Below are positions 12,249 through 22,443 of a stretch of DNA of 64,000 bases, piece by piece. A program made the position numbers and the translations under genes. A model generated the notes under the pieces. The model was not told where the DNA came from. It did no database searches and saw only the letters and a program-made list of their open reading frames with translations. How positions within the stretch are numbered: the stretch's first letter is position 1; each line of letters opens with the position of its first letter. The stretch comes from Cedecea lapagei. GTDB lineage: Bacteria; Pseudomonadota; Gammaproteobacteria; Enterobacterales; Enterobacteriaceae. Where the stretch lies: contig NZ_LR134201.1 of NCBI RefSeq assembly GCF_900635955.1, positions 3,844,001-3,908,000 on the forward strand, written 5' to 3'.

Positions 12249-13427
12249 TCAAACGTTTCTTACCCGGCTAGTAAGGAGCAGCGCGACCACCGCAAGCGCC
12301 GCCATCAGCCAGTAAACCGAATAGTGACCAAAACCTTCCGCCAGCGCCCCTTGCAGTATCCCCGCCAGAATCACGCCCGTTGAAATGCTGTTGGTGAACA
12401 GCGTCGTCGCAGAGCCTGGCCTTCCCGGCATCAAATCCTGAAACCACAGCATGCCAATGCCGGCGATGATGCCGATAAACACCGCATTGAACAGCTGCAA
12501 GACCACCAGCGCCGTTTTAGAGTGAAACAGGATCAACCCAAGATAAAACAGCACGCCTGCGGCAACGGCTGTCACCATCATGCTGCGTTTACCAAAGCGC
12601 TTAACGTAGTAACCGGCAAGGATCATGGCGGGGATTTCGAGCCCGGCAGCCGTGCCCATCAATAAACCTGCCAGCTCGTCCGGGAGACCGAGATCCTGGC
12701 TTATCCATAGAGGCATATCGATGATGTACATGGTGTTGCAGGTCCACATCAGCATCGAGGCAATAAACAACATTCGTACGTTGCTGTCTTTCCAGCCGCT
12801 AACCTCCGTTATCGCCACCTCGGCGGTGGGCTCGGCTCGGGCGACCGAAGGCAAAGCAAACACAATGAGCAGCAGTGAAATAACAAAGATCCCGGCAGCA
12901 ATAAGAAACATGGTGGTGAAGCCATATTTTAGCGCCAGCATAAAAGAGAGCGGCGGCCCGATAACCCAGGCGAGGGAGAGCTGTGCACGCATGATCGAGC
13001 TGAACATCACCACTTCACGGGCGGAACGATCGGCGTATTCACGCGCGAGGGCAAAAATCTGTGGCATCGCGGTATTTGCGATGGAGGCAAACATGACGCC
13101 GAGCGTAATCAGCGTCAAATAATGGCGGTTGAAGGCAAAAAGAACGCTGTTTGCCACCGCCATCACGCAGCAGACCATAATCAGCCTGCGACGGTCCCCA
13201 CGGCTGTCCGATCTTTTTGCCAGCAGCAGGCTTACCGCGATCCCGGCAATGGCATTAACGGTATAGAACAGGCCAACCCAGAAGGGCCTGACCTCAACTT
13301 CACGGGTTAAAAAGAGGCTAAGCGTCGGAGCCTGCAGCGCGCCGGCAACGCCAATCATAAAAGAGACGGCCATAAAGGCGGCATAAACGGGGTTGAAACG
13401 ACGTGCACGGGTCAAAAACCAGAGCAT
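12249..13427 (-). CDS. setA: Sugar efflux transporter SetA
   Basis: 392 residues, the E. coli length. A 12-helix major-facilitator exporter of glucosides and lactose-like sugars, induced with SgrS during glucose-phosphate stress. Diagnostic segments include MGVAGALQAPTLSLFL-type residues near the N-terminus, MWTCNTMYIIDMPLWIS and LWFQDLMPGRPGSATTLFTN. AGGA precedes the ATG by six bases. It lies immediately downstream of sgrS on the same strand, as in E. coli. Confidence 0.95.
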   Translation of the reverse strand: MLWFLTRARRFNPVYAAFMAVSFMIGVAGALQAPTLSLFLTREVEVRPFWVGLFYTVNAIAGIAVSLLLAKRSDSRGDRRRLIMVCCVMAVANSVLFAFNRHYLTLITLGVMFASIANTAMPQIFALAREYADRSAREVVMFSSIMRAQLSLAWVIGPPLSFMLALKYGFTTMFLIAAGIFVISLLLIVFALPSVARAEPTAEVAITEVSGWKDSNVRMLFIASMLMWTCNTMYIIDMPLWISQDLGLPDELAGLLMGTAAGLEIPAMILAGYYVKRFGKRSMMVTAVAAGVLFYLGLILFHSKTALVVLQLFNAVFIGIIAGIGMLWFQDLMPGRPGSATTLFTNSISTGVILAGILQGALAEGFGHYSVYWLMAALAVVALLLTSRVRNV

Positions 13428-13488
13428 GAGCTGTCCTTAAAAGGAAGATGTAGTCTGAGGGATTAGCTAATACGCCTAAAGAGTAAAC

Positions 13489-13741
13489 GAAAAAAGCCAG
13501 CAGTAAACAGCTGCTGGCCGGTGAAAAGCACCAATACTCAGTCACACATGAGTCGGCGTGTTGGCGTTCCCGGACATCGGGGTTGTAACCTCCCACTGCA
13601 TCAAGTCTTCGAGCATCCTTAGTCTTTGCTCCACCGTCAGGCGAGCCAGCCATCCAGAACAAACAAACTGTGTTGCGGCAAAGTACTGTTGGAAAAACCT
13701 CGCAGGTGATGACCGCTTCATAGACACCTCCTCGCTTCATC
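13489..13741 (-). ncRNA. sgrS: Glucose-phosphate stress small RNA SgrS
   Basis: About 250 nt. The 5' end GATGAAGCGAGGAGG (from 13741) resembles the E. coli SgrS start. The base-pairing core GTGTGACTGAGTATTGGTG (13547-13529) equals the E. coli sequence that pairs with ptsG mRNA. It is followed by a small GGTG/CACC hairpin (13532-13520) and the Hfq-type terminator GCCAGCAG / CTGCTGGC (13518-13496) with six U. It is divergent from sgrR, its activator, and upstream of setA. It also encodes SgrT. The exact ends are inferred by comparison. Confidence 0.93.
13542..13721 (-). CDS. sgrT: SgrT, glucose-uptake inhibitor peptide inside SgrS
   Basis: 59 codons from the ATG that follows GGAGG by six bases; an in-frame GTG two codons earlier overlaps the ribosome site and is rejected. 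SgrT blocks the glucose PTS permease EIICB(Glc). The conserved centre (WLARLTVEQRLRMLEDLMQW) matches E. coli SgrT (43 residues). This copy has about 15 extra C-terminal residues, and its TGA stop lies inside the SgrS base-pairing core GTGTGACTGAG. Confidence 0.88.
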   Translation of the reverse strand: MKRSSPARFFQQYFAATQFVCSGWLARLTVEQRLRMLEDLMQWEVTTPMSGNANTPTHV

Positions 13742-13808
13742 GCTGATGATTATTGACGTAATATAGGGAAAGTTAAATTGATGAGTTTCCGCCAGGAGTT
13801 CCTCTTTT

Positions 13809-15467
13809 ATGTCCTCATCTCGTCTACAACAGCAGTTCATCCGCCTGTGGCAATGCTGCGAAGGTAAGCCTCAGGAAACTACGCTGAACGATCTCGCGGA
13901 TTTGCTTAACTGCTCCCGCCGCCATATGCGAACGTTACTCAACGCCATGCAGGAAAAAGGCTGGTTAAGCTGGCAGGCCGAAGCAGGAAGGGGCAAACGT
14001 TCTCAGCTCACCTTCCTCTATACCGGGCTAGCACTCCAGCAGCAGCGGGCGGAAGATCTGCTGGAGCAGGATCGCATTGATCAGCTGGTGCAGATCGTCG
14101 GCGACAAAGCAGCTGTGCGGCAGATGCTTATTTCTCATCTCGGACGCAGTTTCCGCCAGGGCCGTCATATTCTGCGTGTCCTTTACTATCGCCCGCTGCT
14201 GAATCTGCTCCCCGGTTCGGCGCTCAGGCGCTCGGAAACCCATATTGCACGCCAGATTTTCAGCGGCCTGACGCGCATAAATGAGGAAAATGGGGAACTC
14301 GAGGCGGATATTGCCCACCACTGGCAGCAGGTTTCCCCCTTGCGCTGGCGTTTTTTCTTGCGGCCCGGCATTCATTTCCACCATGGCCGCGAGCTGGACA
14401 TGCTGGATATCATCTCCTCCCTGCAGCGCATTAACCCTTTGCCGCTGTTTGCCCATATCACGCAGATCACGTCGCCAACCCCCTGGACGCTGGATATCCA
14501 CCTCAGCCAGCCGGACGACTGGCTGCCCTGGCTGCTGGGCAGCGTTAACGCCATGATCCTGCCGCGTGAATGGACGACAATGCCCGATTTTGCCAGCCAG
14601 CCGGTCGGCACCGGGCCTTATTCCGTCGCTCGTAATAACCGCAACCAGCTGAAGATCCACGCGTTTGACGATTACTTCGGCTTTCGGGCGCTGATCGATG
14701 AGGTTAATTTCTGGGTGCTGCCGGAAGTTGGCGAAGAGTCCAGCTGTGGCGTCCAGCTGCAGGGCATGCCGGACAGCGAAAAAGCCGTGGAAAGCCGTCC
14801 CGAAGAGGGCTGCTACTATCTGCTATTCGATAGCCGCTCAGCGCTCGGCGTGAACGAAGACGTACGCCAGTGGATTGGCCATATCCTTTCGCCGGTGAAC
14901 CTCATTTACCGTGCCGCGGAGCAGTACCAGCAATACTGGTTCCCGGCCTATGGCCTGCTGCCGCGCTGGCACCATTCCCGTCCGGGCCTCATGCCCACCA
15001 AACCAGCCGGTCTGGAAAGCATCACCCTTACCTACTATCGCGATCACGTAGAGCATCGGGTGATCAGCAATATCATGACCGAGCTACTGGCGGAACAGGG
15101 CGTGAAGCTGAGGATTCAGGAGGTCGATTACGCCGAGTGGCATCAGGGCGAGGCGGAAAGCGATATCTGGCTTAACAGCGTGAACTTCACCATGCCGCTG
15201 GAATACTCCCTTTTTGCCCAGCTTTATGAAGTCCCGCTGATTCAAAAATGCATCCCTATCGACTGGCAGGGCGATGCCCACAGCTGGCACAGTAAAACGC
15301 TGGCGCTGCCGGAATGGTGCCAGCAAATGATCGAGCGCAATGACGTTATCCCGTTGATCCATCACTGGTTACGCATTGAGGGGCAGCGCAGTATGCGCGG
15401 GGTCAGAATGAATACGCTGGGCTGGTTTGATTTTAAATCTGCCTGGTTTGCTCCGCCTGGCCCATAA
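13809..15467 (+). CDS. sgrR: Transcriptional activator of sgrS, SgrR
   Basis: 552 residues (E. coli 551). An N-terminal winged HTH ([20 protein letters not shown], near residues 26-45) is fused to a periplasmic-solute-binding-like domain (from about residue 160) that probably senses a sugar phosphate. It activates sgrS and represses itself from the shared 67-bp divergent spacer (13742-13808). The next gene block on the same strand is thiBPQ, with its own riboswitch. Confidence 0.95.
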   Translation: MSSSRLQQQFIRLWQCCEGKPQETTLNDLADLLNCSRRHMRTLLNAMQEKGWLSWQAEAGRGKRSQLTFLYTGLALQQQRAEDLLEQDRIDQLVQIVGDKAAVRQMLISHLGRSFRQGRHILRVLYYRPLLNLLPGSALRRSETHIARQIFSGLTRINEENGELEADIAHHWQQVSPLRWRFFLRPGIHFHHGRELDMLDIISSLQRINPLPLFAHITQITSPTPWTLDIHLSQPDDWLPWLLGSVNAMILPREWTTMPDFASQPVGTGPYSVARNNRNQLKIHAFDDYFGFRALIDEVNFWVLPEVGEESSCGVQLQGMPDSEKAVESRPEEGCYYLLFDSRSALGVNEDVRQWIGHILSPVNLIYRAAEQYQQYWFPAYGLLPRWHHSRPGLMPTKPAGLESITLTYYRDHVEHRVISNIMTELLAEQGVKLRIQEVDYAEWHQGEAESDIWLNSVNFTMPLEYSLFAQLYEVPLIQKCIPIDWQGDAHSWHSKTLALPEWCQQMIERNDVIPLIHHWLRIEGQRSMRGVRMNTLGWFDFKSAWFAPPGP

Positions 15468-15507
15468 CGCTTTCGTAACACGGGGGAAATCAGTAGAATC
15501 CTCCCTG

Positions 15508-15592
15508 CTCAACGGGGTGCCAGGACTGTTTGTCCGCGCTGAGATAATACCCGTCGAACCTGATCCGGATAACGCCGGCGAAGGGATTTGAG
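15508..15592 (+). promoter_or_regulatory. TPP riboswitch (THI element; sroA equivalent)
   Basis: P1 pairs CTCAA (15508-15512) with TTGAG (15588-15592). Between them are the conserved THI-box parts ACGGGGTGCC, GCTGAGATAATACCCG and GAACCTGATCCGGATAA. It lies 43 bases before the thiB start. In E. coli the same element in front of thiBPQ binds thiamine pyrophosphate and reduces expression when TPP is plentiful. The stable leader fragment is known there as SroA. Confidence 0.95.
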
Positions 15593-15635
15593 ACAGTCCG
15601 CTCAATTCCTTTGCCCCCTTTTACTGAGGTGCAAA

Positions 15636-16619
15636 GTGTTCAAAAAATTTCTGCCGCTGCTGGCGCTGGTTGCCGCGCCCGTTTTCGCCAAACCTGTATT
15701 AACCGTCTACACCTACGACTCGTTTGCCGCCGACTGGGGCCCTGGCCCGGCGGTGAAAAAAGCCTTTGAAGCCGACTGTAGCTGCGAGCTGAAGTTCGTG
15801 GCCCTGGAAGATGGCGTTTCGCTGCTGAACCGCGTGCGAATGGAAGGCAAAAACAGCAAAGCAGACGTGGTGCTCGGGCTGGATAACAACCTGCTGGACG
15901 CCGCCACACAGACCAAGCTGTTTGCCCCGTCTGGCGTTAACCCCAGCGCACTGCAGGTGCCGGGCGGCTGGAAGAACAGCACCTTCGTGCCTTATGACTA
16001 CGGCTATTTCGCTTTCGTCTACGACAAGAACAAGCTAAAAAACCCGCCGAAGAGCCTGAAAGAGCTGGTTGAAAGCGACCAGAAATGGAAGGTCATTTAC
16101 GAAGACCCGCGCACCAGCACGCCGGGGCTTGGCCTGCTGCTGTGGATGCAAAAGGTTTACGGCGATAAGGCTCCGGAAGCCTGGCAAAAGCTGGCGAAGA
16201 AAACCGTCACCGTCACCAAAGGCTGGAGCGAAGCTTACGGCCTGTTCCTGAAAGGCGAAGCCGATCTGGTGCTGAGCTACACCACTTCTCCGGCCTACCA
16301 CATTATCGAAGAGAAGAAGGATAACTACGCCGCGGCGGAGTTCAGCGAAGGGCATTATCTGCAGGTAGAAGTGGCGGGTCGACTGGCTAGCAGCAAGCAG
16401 CCCGAGCTTGCCGAGAAGTTTATCAAGTTCATGACAACGCCGGGCTTCCAGAATACCATCGCTACCGGCAACTGGATGTATCCGGTGACCAACGTGGCGT
16501 TGCCCGCGGGCTTCGACGGGCTGGTCAAACCCAACACCACGCTGGAGTTTACGCCTGAGCAGGTCGCCACCCAGCGCGCAGCATGGATTAATGAATGGCA
16601 ACGCGCCGTCAGCCGCTGA
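15636..16619 (+). CDS. thiB: Thiamine/TPP ABC transporter, periplasmic binding protein
   Basis: 327 residues from a GTG start with GAGGTG just ahead; this matches E. coli ThiB and avoids an upstream frame that reads into the riboswitch. Signal peptide MFKKFLPLLALVAAPVFA (18 residues), then the mature protein KPVLTVYTYDSFAADWGPGP. It captures thiamine, TMP and TPP in the periplasm for ThiPQ. thiP starts 25 bases before its stop, so the genes are coupled. Confidence 0.96.
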   Translation: MFKKFLPLLALVAAPVFAKPVLTVYTYDSFAADWGPGPAVKKAFEADCSCELKFVALEDGVSLLNRVRMEGKNSKADVVLGLDNNLLDAATQTKLFAPSGVNPSALQVPGGWKNSTFVPYDYGYFAFVYDKNKLKNPPKSLKELVESDQKWKVIYEDPRTSTPGLGLLLWMQKVYGDKAPEAWQKLAKKTVTVTKGWSEAYGLFLKGEADLVLSYTTSPAYHIIEEKKDNYAAAEFSEGHYLQVEVAGRLASSKQPELAEKFIKFMTTPGFQNTIATGNWMYPVTNVALPAGFDGLVKPNTTLEFTPEQVATQRAAWINEWQRAVSR

Positions 16620-18205
16620 TACCGGGCTGGCTGTATCCAGGGCTATTTGCCGCGACGCTTGTCGTGGCCGTAGCCCTGGCGGCTTTTCTGGCGCTGTGGT
16701 TTAACGCGCCGCAGACGGATGTCTTCGCTATTTTGCAGGACAGCTATCTCTGGCACGTCCTGCGCTTCTCTTTCTGGCAGGCACTCCTTTCCGCCGCGCT
16801 TTCCGTCTTGCCGGCAATTTTTTTAGCCCGGGCGCTCTACCGCCGCCGCTTTCCTGGCCGGATGGCGCTGCTGAGACTTTGCGCCATGACGCTGGTTCTG
16901 CCGGTGCTGGTTGCGGTATTCGGCATTCTCTCGGTTTACGGCCGCGAAGGCTGGCTGGCAACGCTGTGCGGCTGGCTTGGCCTGGAATGGCGCTTCTCCC
17001 CTTATGGCCTGCAGGGAATTTTACTGGCCCACGTCTTCTTTAATATGCCGATGGCGACCCGCCTGCTGCTGCAGGCGCTGGATAACATCCCCACGGAGCA
17101 GCGCCAGCTGGCGGCGCAGCTGAATATGCAGGGCTGGCACTTTTTCCGCTTCGTCGAATGGCCCTGGCTGCGCCGACAGCTGCTTCCGGTGGGCGCGCTG
17201 ATTTTCATGCTTTGCTTCGCGAGCTTCGCCACCGTACTTTCACTGGGCGGCGGCCCACAGGCAACCACCATCGAACTGGCTATCTTTCAGGCGCTAAGCT
17301 ACGACTACGATCCGGCAAAAGCGGCGCTGTTAGCCCTGCTGCAAATGGCATGCTGCCTCGGTCTGGTGCTGCTAAGCCAGAAGCTAAGCAAGGCGATCCC
17401 TGTCGGCGTAAGCCAGCTTCAGGGCTGGCGCGATCCGCAGGATTCTCTGCGCAGAAAGGTCTGCGATGCTCTGCTCATCCTTATGGCCCTGCTGCTGCTG
17501 ATCCCGCCGCTGCTGGCGGTGATGGTGGACGGCATTAATGGCAGCATGGGCAGCGTGCTGCAGCAGACAGCGCTGTGGAACGCGCTCTGGACTTCGCTGC
17601 GCATCGCCGTTGCCGCCGGGCTGATTAGCGTGACGCTAACCCTGATGCTGCTGTGGAGCTCTCGTGAGCTGCGGCTTCGCAACCGTATTTTTGCCGGCCA
17701 GGCCATTGAGCTTAGCGGCATGCTGATACTGGCGATGCCGGGGATCGTGCTTGCCACCGGCTTTTTCCTCCTGCTCAACAATAGCGTTGGCCTGCCGCAC
17801 TCTGCCGACGGCATTGTGATTTTTACCAACGCCCTGATGGCGATTCCCTACGCCCAAAAGGTACTGGAGAACCCCATGCGCGACGTGGCTGAGCGCTACT
17901 CTCAGCTTTGCCAGTCGCTGGACATTCGCGGCTTCAATCGCCTGCGATTCATCGAGTTGAAAGCCCTGAAACGCCCGATAGCTCAGGCGCTGGCCTTTGC
18001 CTGCGTGCTATCGATTGGCGATTTTGGCGTGGTGGCGCTGTTTGGTAACGAAGATTTTCGCACGCTGCCCTTCTGGCTGTACCAGCAGATCGGTTCCTAC
18101 CGAAGCCAGGATGGGGCGGTGACGGCGCTGCTCCTGCTGCTGCTCTGTTTTATGCTGTTTACTTTGATTGAAAAACTTCCGGGGCGAGATGCTAACTCTG
18201 ACTGA
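16595..18205 (+). CDS. thiP: Thiamine/TPP ABC transporter, permease
   Basis: 536 residues, equal to E. coli ThiP. It is a fused double-domain permease with two copies of the binding-protein-dependent inner-membrane module and two EAA-type loops, for example [23 protein letters not shown] and [24 protein letters not shown]. It forms the membrane channel for ThiB-delivered thiamine compounds and overlaps thiB and thiQ. Confidence 0.96.
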   Translation: MATRRQPLIPGWLYPGLFAATLVVAVALAAFLALWFNAPQTDVFAILQDSYLWHVLRFSFWQALLSAALSVLPAIFLARALYRRRFPGRMALLRLCAMTLVLPVLVAVFGILSVYGREGWLATLCGWLGLEWRFSPYGLQGILLAHVFFNMPMATRLLLQALDNIPTEQRQLAAQLNMQGWHFFRFVEWPWLRRQLLPVGALIFMLCFASFATVLSLGGGPQATTIELAIFQALSYDYDPAKAALLALLQMACCLGLVLLSQKLSKAIPVGVSQLQGWRDPQDSLRRKVCDALLILMALLLLIPPLLAVMVDGINGSMGSVLQQTALWNALWTSLRIAVAAGLISVTLTLMLLWSSRELRLRNRIFAGQAIELSGMLILAMPGIVLATGFFLLLNNSVGLPHSADGIVIFTNALMAIPYAQKVLENPMRDVAERYSQLCQSLDIRGFNRLRFIELKALKRPIAQALAFACVLSIGDFGVVALFGNEDFRTLPFWLYQQIGSYRSQDGAVTALLLLLLCFMLFTLIEKLPGRDANSD

Positions 18206-18887
18206 TGTAACCTGGCTGTACCAGCACTTACCCATGCGCTTTTCCCTGACGATGGCGGCGGGCGAGCGGGTAGCAATTCTTGGGCCGAGCGGCGCAGGGA
18301 AAAGTACGTTGTTGAGTCTGGTTGCCGGATTTCTCTGCCCGGAGAGCGGCAGCATTATCCTGAACGGCAGGGATCACACCGGGACGCCACCTTCAGCCCG
18401 CCCGGTTTCCATGCTCTTTCAGGAAAATAACCTGTTTAGCCACCTGACGGTTCGACAGAATATCGCCCTGGGAATGCACCCGGGAATGAAGCTTGATGCG
18501 GCCCAGCAGCAGCGGCTGCTGGAGATAACCGAACGTGTTGGAATGACGGAAATGCTGGACCGCCTGCCGTCTCAGCTTTCCGGCGGCCAGCGGCAGCGTG
18601 TCGCGCTGGCTCGCTGCCTGGTTCGCCAGCAGCCTGTTTTACTGCTGGATGAACCCTTCTCAGCCCTCGATCCTGCGCTGCGCAAAGAGATGCTGCAGCT
18701 GCTGGACGAGCTCTGTCAGGAACAGAACATGACGCTGCTGATGGTCTCCCACAGTATTGAAGACGCCGCCAGAATCGCCGGACGCAGCATCGTAGTCAAA
18801 GACGGTCGCATCGCCTGGGACGGTGAAACGGCCACTCTGGTAAGCGGCGAGGCAAGCGCCTCGACGCTGCTGGGCATCGGCGATTAG
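18189..18887 (+). CDS. thiQ: Thiamine/TPP ABC transporter, ATPase
   Basis: 232 residues from the ATG in GCGAGATGCTAAC; an earlier in-frame start is rejected because E. coli ThiQ also begins at ML(K/T)LTD. Walker [10 protein letters not shown] (32-40), signature LSGGQRQR (130-137) and Walker B LLLDEP (151-156) are complete. It overlaps the thiP 3' end by 17 bases. Its stop overlaps the stop of the convergent yabI. Confidence 0.97.
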   Translation: MLTLTDVTWLYQHLPMRFSLTMAAGERVAILGPSGAGKSTLLSLVAGFLCPESGSIILNGRDHTGTPPSARPVSMLFQENNLFSHLTVRQNIALGMHPGMKLDAAQQQRLLEITERVGMTEMLDRLPSQLSGGQRQRVALARCLVRQQPVLLLDEPFSALDPALRKEMLQLLDELCQEQNMTLLMVSHSIEDAARIAGRSIVVKDGRIAWDGETATLVSGEASASTLLGIGD

Positions 18888-19651
18888 TGCGACAGCACCT
18901 TCCACAGAATATCCCAGTAAACGGGCATCAAAGGGTGCTGTAGCAGGGCAACAAAGCTGCCTGCGCCCGCCACCAGCATTAACGGTGCCAGCCAGTTCAG
19001 ACGAGCACGAGGCAAATAGCGCGTCAGGCGGTCAGTGCCACGCTTGCCGCTGCGGTACCAGCGCCAGCACAGCCAGACCGCGAGCCACAGCAGTAAAGCA
19101 ACCGCCAGCAGCAGCCACTTGAAGCTGGCGCTTTTCATATCGGCAGGAATGTCTATTACCGCGCCGGCGAGGATCCCGGGCAGAAAATAGAGCGGCGGCC
19201 AGAACAGGCAACCGATGATATTTGGCGGCAAAAACTTTGCCAGTGGCAGATCCAGCATCCCGGCAACCATCGGCACCAGCGGCCGCGTCGGGCCGACAAA
19301 ACGCCCGACCAGAATCGTAAACATGCTGTGCTGATGCAGAGCATGCTCGGTTTTATCCAGCAGCGCCTTGTTCTTCTTCATAAATGACCAGCGGTGCAGC
19401 GGCCCTTTAAAACGCTGCCCAAGCCAGAACGAGATCCAGTCTCCCAGCAGACAGCCGACGATCCCGGCACCCCAGGCGTAGTAGAAGTTAACCTGACCGC
19501 TGCCGATCAGCGCGCCGAGGCCGGCCATCATCACCGTGCCCGGCAGGATCAGCCCCACCAGCGCCAGCGACTCCAGAAAGGCCACCAGCATCACCGCGAT
19601 AAGCGAATACGCAACTGACTGTGTAATAAAGTGTTCCAGCAAGGCTTCCAT
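18884..19651 (-). CDS. yabI: DedA-family inner-membrane protein YabI
   Basis: 255 residues (E. coli 254). DedA proteins are polytopic membrane proteins linked to lipid scrambling/flipping and membrane-potential homeostasis. The family core [22 protein letters not shown] and the [17 protein letters not shown] motif are present. It is convergent with thiQ, and the two coding regions overlap by 4 bases. In E. coli araC-araBAD follows on the other side; here polB is next. Confidence 0.94.
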   Translation of the reverse strand: MEALLEHFITQSVAYSLIAVMLVAFLESLALVGLILPGTVMMAGLGALIGSGQVNFYYAWGAGIVGCLLGDWISFWLGQRFKGPLHRWSFMKKNKALLDKTEHALHQHSMFTILVGRFVGPTRPLVPMVAGMLDLPLAKFLPPNIIGCLFWPPLYFLPGILAGAVIDIPADMKSASFKWLLLAVALLLWLAVWLCWRWYRSGKRGTDRLTRYLPRARLNWLAPLMLVAGAGSFVALLQHPLMPVYWDILWKVLSH

Positions 19652-19789
19652 AGGCTTTCCGTCGATGAGCGAGCGGGCGATTCTCCAGAATTAACGTGAT
19701 GGGCGTCAAGGTCTGATTTCTATGAATAAAGAATAGACGCTAAAGTTCAGGACAATTCGCACGCGTCGCCAATAGTATCGTCGGCAATA

Positions 19790-19805
19790 CTGTATATAAA
19801 TGCAG
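19790..19805 (+). promoter_or_regulatory. LexA (SOS) box of polB
   Basis: CTG-N10-CAG with A+T-rich centre; extended match TACTGTATATAAATGCAGTA at 19788-19807, symmetric at its edges. It lies 57 bases before the polB start. polB (dinA) is SOS-induced in E. coli, so this is its operator. Confidence 0.92.
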
Positions 19806-19861
19806 TAAGCAGCGGTTTTCTGCGCTATAATCCGGATACTTTACCTGAGAGAGAATGCAGC

Positions 19862-22222
19862 GTGTCTCAAGCTCGTCAGGGGTTTCTGCTGACCAGACAC
19901 TGGCGAGATACCCCGCGCGGTACCGAAGTCGATTTCTGGCTGGCCACGGACGATGGCCCACTTAAGGTGCGCCTGCCGCCGCAGGAGTCGGTCGCGTTTA
20001 TTCCCCAGCCGCAGCTGGCACAGGCCCAACGCCTGCTGGCAGGCGAAGGCCAGTTTCGTCTCACCCCTCTGGAACTTAAAGATTTCCACCGCCAGCCGGT
20101 CGCCGGTCTTTACTGCCAGCAACATCGCCAGCTGATGAGGCTGGAAAAGCTGCTGCGTGACGGCGGCGTAACGGTCTATGAGGCAGATATCCGCCCGCCA
20201 GAGCGCTTTTTGATGGAGCGTTTTATTACCGCGCCGGTCTGGTTCAGCGGCCATCCTCACGGTGACGCGCTGCTTGAAACCCGACTTAAGCCAGCGCCGG
20301 AGTACCGCCCGCCGCTAAAATGGGTCTCTCTCGATATCGAAACCAACCGCCACGGCGAACTTTACTGCATCGGTCTGGAAGGCTGCGGGCAGCGCCATGT
20401 CTATATGCTGGGGCCGGAAAACGGCGACGCCAGCGGCCTGGATTTCACGCTGGAATACGTTGCCAGCCGCCCGCTGCTGCTCGAGAAGCTTAACGCCTGG
20501 TTTGCCGAGCACGATCCCGACGTGCTGATAGGCTGGAATGTCGTGCAGTTTGACCTTCGTGTGCTGCAAAAAATGGCTGAGCGTTACCAGGTCCCGCTTC
20601 GCTTAGGACGCGGTAACAGCCTTTTAGAGTGGCGCGAGCACGGCTTCAAACAGGGCGTTTTCTTTGCCCAGATGGCGGGCCGGGTGATTATCGACGGCAT
20701 TGAGGCGCTAAAATCGGCATTCTGGAACTTCTCCTCATTCTCCCTGGAAACGGTCTCCCGTGAGCTGCTGGGTGAAGGAAAGTCGATTGATAATCCCTGG
20801 GACAGGATGGATGAAATCGACCGCCGCTTTGCCGAGGACAAACCCGCGCTGGCCACCTATAACCTCAAAGACTGCGAGCTGGTCACGCGCATCTTCCACA
20901 AAACGGAGCTGATGCCCTTTCTGCTGGAGCGCGCAACGGTTAACGGGCTTCCGCTGGATAAACACGGCGGCTCGGTCGCCGCATTTAGCCACCTCTACTT
21001 CCCGCGCATGCATCGCGCAGGCTACGTTGCCCCAAATCTGGGGGAAGTCCCGCCGCAGGCAAGCCCCGGTGGCTATGTCATGGACTCGCGTCCCGGCCTT
21101 TACGACTCGGTACTGGTGCTCGACTATAAAAGTCTCTATCCGTCGATTATTCGTACCTTTTTAATCGACCCGGTTGGTCTGGTTGAAGGCACCGCACATC
21201 CGGACGCGGAGCATTCCGTGGAGGGGTTTATCGGGGGCTGGTTCTCCCGCGACAAGCATTGCCTGCCTGAAATTGTCAGCCAGATCTGGCACGGTCGCGA
21301 CGAGGCAAAACGCCACGGCAACAAACCCCTTTCTCAGGCGCTCAAAATCATCATGAACGCTTTCTACGGCGTACTGGGCACCAGCGCCTGCCGCTTCTTC
21401 GATCCTCGTCTGGCGTCATCGATCACCATGCGCGGACACGAGATCATGCGCCAGACAAAGGCGCTGATCGAATCTCAGGGCTATGACGTCATCTATGGCG
21501 ATACGGATTCAACCTTCGTCTGGCTGAAAAAAACCCACGACGAAGAAGAGGCCGCAAAGATTGGCCGCCGGCTGGTAGAGCACGTAAACGGCTGGTGGCG
21601 CGAGCATCTGAAAACCACGCAGAACCTGGACTGCGCCCTTGAGCTTGAGTACGAAACGCACTTCTGCCGCTTCCTGATGCCCACCATTCGCGGGACGGAT
21701 CAGGGCAGTAAAAAACGCTATGCGGGGCTGATTCAGGAGGGGGATGAGCAGCGGATGGTGTTTAAAGGACTCGAAACGGTGCGAACGGACTGGACGCCAC
21801 TCGCCCAGCAGTTCCAGCAAACGCTCTATCTGCGAATTTTCCGCGGCGAGCCTTATCAGGACTACATCCGCGAGACAATTGCCAGCCTGATGGCGGGCGA
21901 GCTGGATTCACAGCTCATTTACCGTAAACGGCTGCGCCGCCCGCTGAGCGAGTATCAGAAAAACGTTCCGCCGCACGTCCGCGCCGCAAGGCTTGCCGAT
22001 GAGCATAACCAGCGGCTCTCCAGGCCAGCGCAATACCAAAACCGCGGCACGATAAAATATGTCATGACGATGAGCGGCCCGGAACCCATTGATTATCAGC
22101 AGACGCCTCTGGACTACGATCACTATCTGACACGCCAGCTACAGCCCGTTGCCGAAGGGATATTGCCCTTCCTTGAGGACGACTTTGCTACACTGATGAC
22201 GGGGCAGATGGGGCTATTTTAA
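19862..22222 (+). CDS. polB: DNA polymerase II
   Basis: 786 residues (E. coli 783) with a GTG start. A B-family polymerase with 3'-5' proofreading used in SOS-induced lesion bypass and replication restart. The exonuclease I motif DIET-like ([11 protein letters not shown], about residue 155), ExoII ([10 protein letters not shown]) and polymerase motifs A ([10 protein letters not shown]), B ([12 protein letters not shown]) and C (YGDTDST) are all intact. The LexA box upstream explains its damage control. A shortened ERIC element follows the stop. Confidence 0.97.
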   Translation: MSQARQGFLLTRHWRDTPRGTEVDFWLATDDGPLKVRLPPQESVAFIPQPQLAQAQRLLAGEGQFRLTPLELKDFHRQPVAGLYCQQHRQLMRLEKLLRDGGVTVYEADIRPPERFLMERFITAPVWFSGHPHGDALLETRLKPAPEYRPPLKWVSLDIETNRHGELYCIGLEGCGQRHVYMLGPENGDASGLDFTLEYVASRPLLLEKLNAWFAEHDPDVLIGWNVVQFDLRVLQKMAERYQVPLRLGRGNSLLEWREHGFKQGVFFAQMAGRVIIDGIEALKSAFWNFSSFSLETVSRELLGEGKSIDNPWDRMDEIDRRFAEDKPALATYNLKDCELVTRIFHKTELMPFLLERATVNGLPLDKHGGSVAAFSHLYFPRMHRAGYVAPNLGEVPPQASPGGYVMDSRPGLYDSVLVLDYKSLYPSIIRTFLIDPVGLVEGTAHPDAEHSVEGFIGGWFSRDKHCLPEIVSQIWHGRDEAKRHGNKPLSQALKIIMNAFYGVLGTSACRFFDPRLASSITMRGHEIMRQTKALIESQGYDVIYGDTDSTFVWLKKTHDEEEAAKIGRRLVEHVNGWWREHLKTTQNLDCALELEYETHFCRFLMPTIRGTDQGSKKRYAGLIQEGDEQRMVFKGLETVRTDWTPLAQQFQQTLYLRIFRGEPYQDYIRETIASLMAGELDSQLIYRKRLRRPLSEYQKNVPPHVRAARLADEHNQRLSRPAQYQNRGTIKYVMTMSGPEPIDYQQTPLDYDHYLTRQLQPVAEGILPFLEDDFATLMTGQMGLF

Positions 22223-22224
22223 AA

Positions 22225-22302
22225 TCCTCGTCATAATGCAGCTGACGCCAGGGCGGTAAGGGAGTGCAGCCGATACTGCGGTAATTTGAAGAATGACGAG
22301 TA
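22225..22302. repeat. Internally deleted ERIC element between polB and rapA
   Basis: About 78 bases starting just after the polB stop. The ends form an inverted repeat CTCGTCAT (22227-22234) / ATGACGAG (22293-22300). The right end AATTTGAAGAATGACGAGTA is close to the ERIC terminus, and GCAG...GGCGGTAAGGGAGTG resembles the left ERIC half. The central palindrome found in the 25362-25563 copy is missing. Confidence 0.6.
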
Positions 22303-22443
22303 CGTGACGAATCCGTTGCCATCCAGTACCATAGCGCCCTTTCTTCGAATCCTTAGACCCAATTTTAAACCACTGCGCCACCTGTGCGCGGTTGCCATGC
22401 TATTGCCTGCAAATTTAAGTCACTGAAATAGAGCCGAAAACTT

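Noticed and set aside
13318..13740. 140-codon minus-strand frame across sgrS and the start of setA
   Set aside because: It is out of frame with both sgrT and setA and contains no family motif; SgrS, SgrT and SetA explain the stretch.
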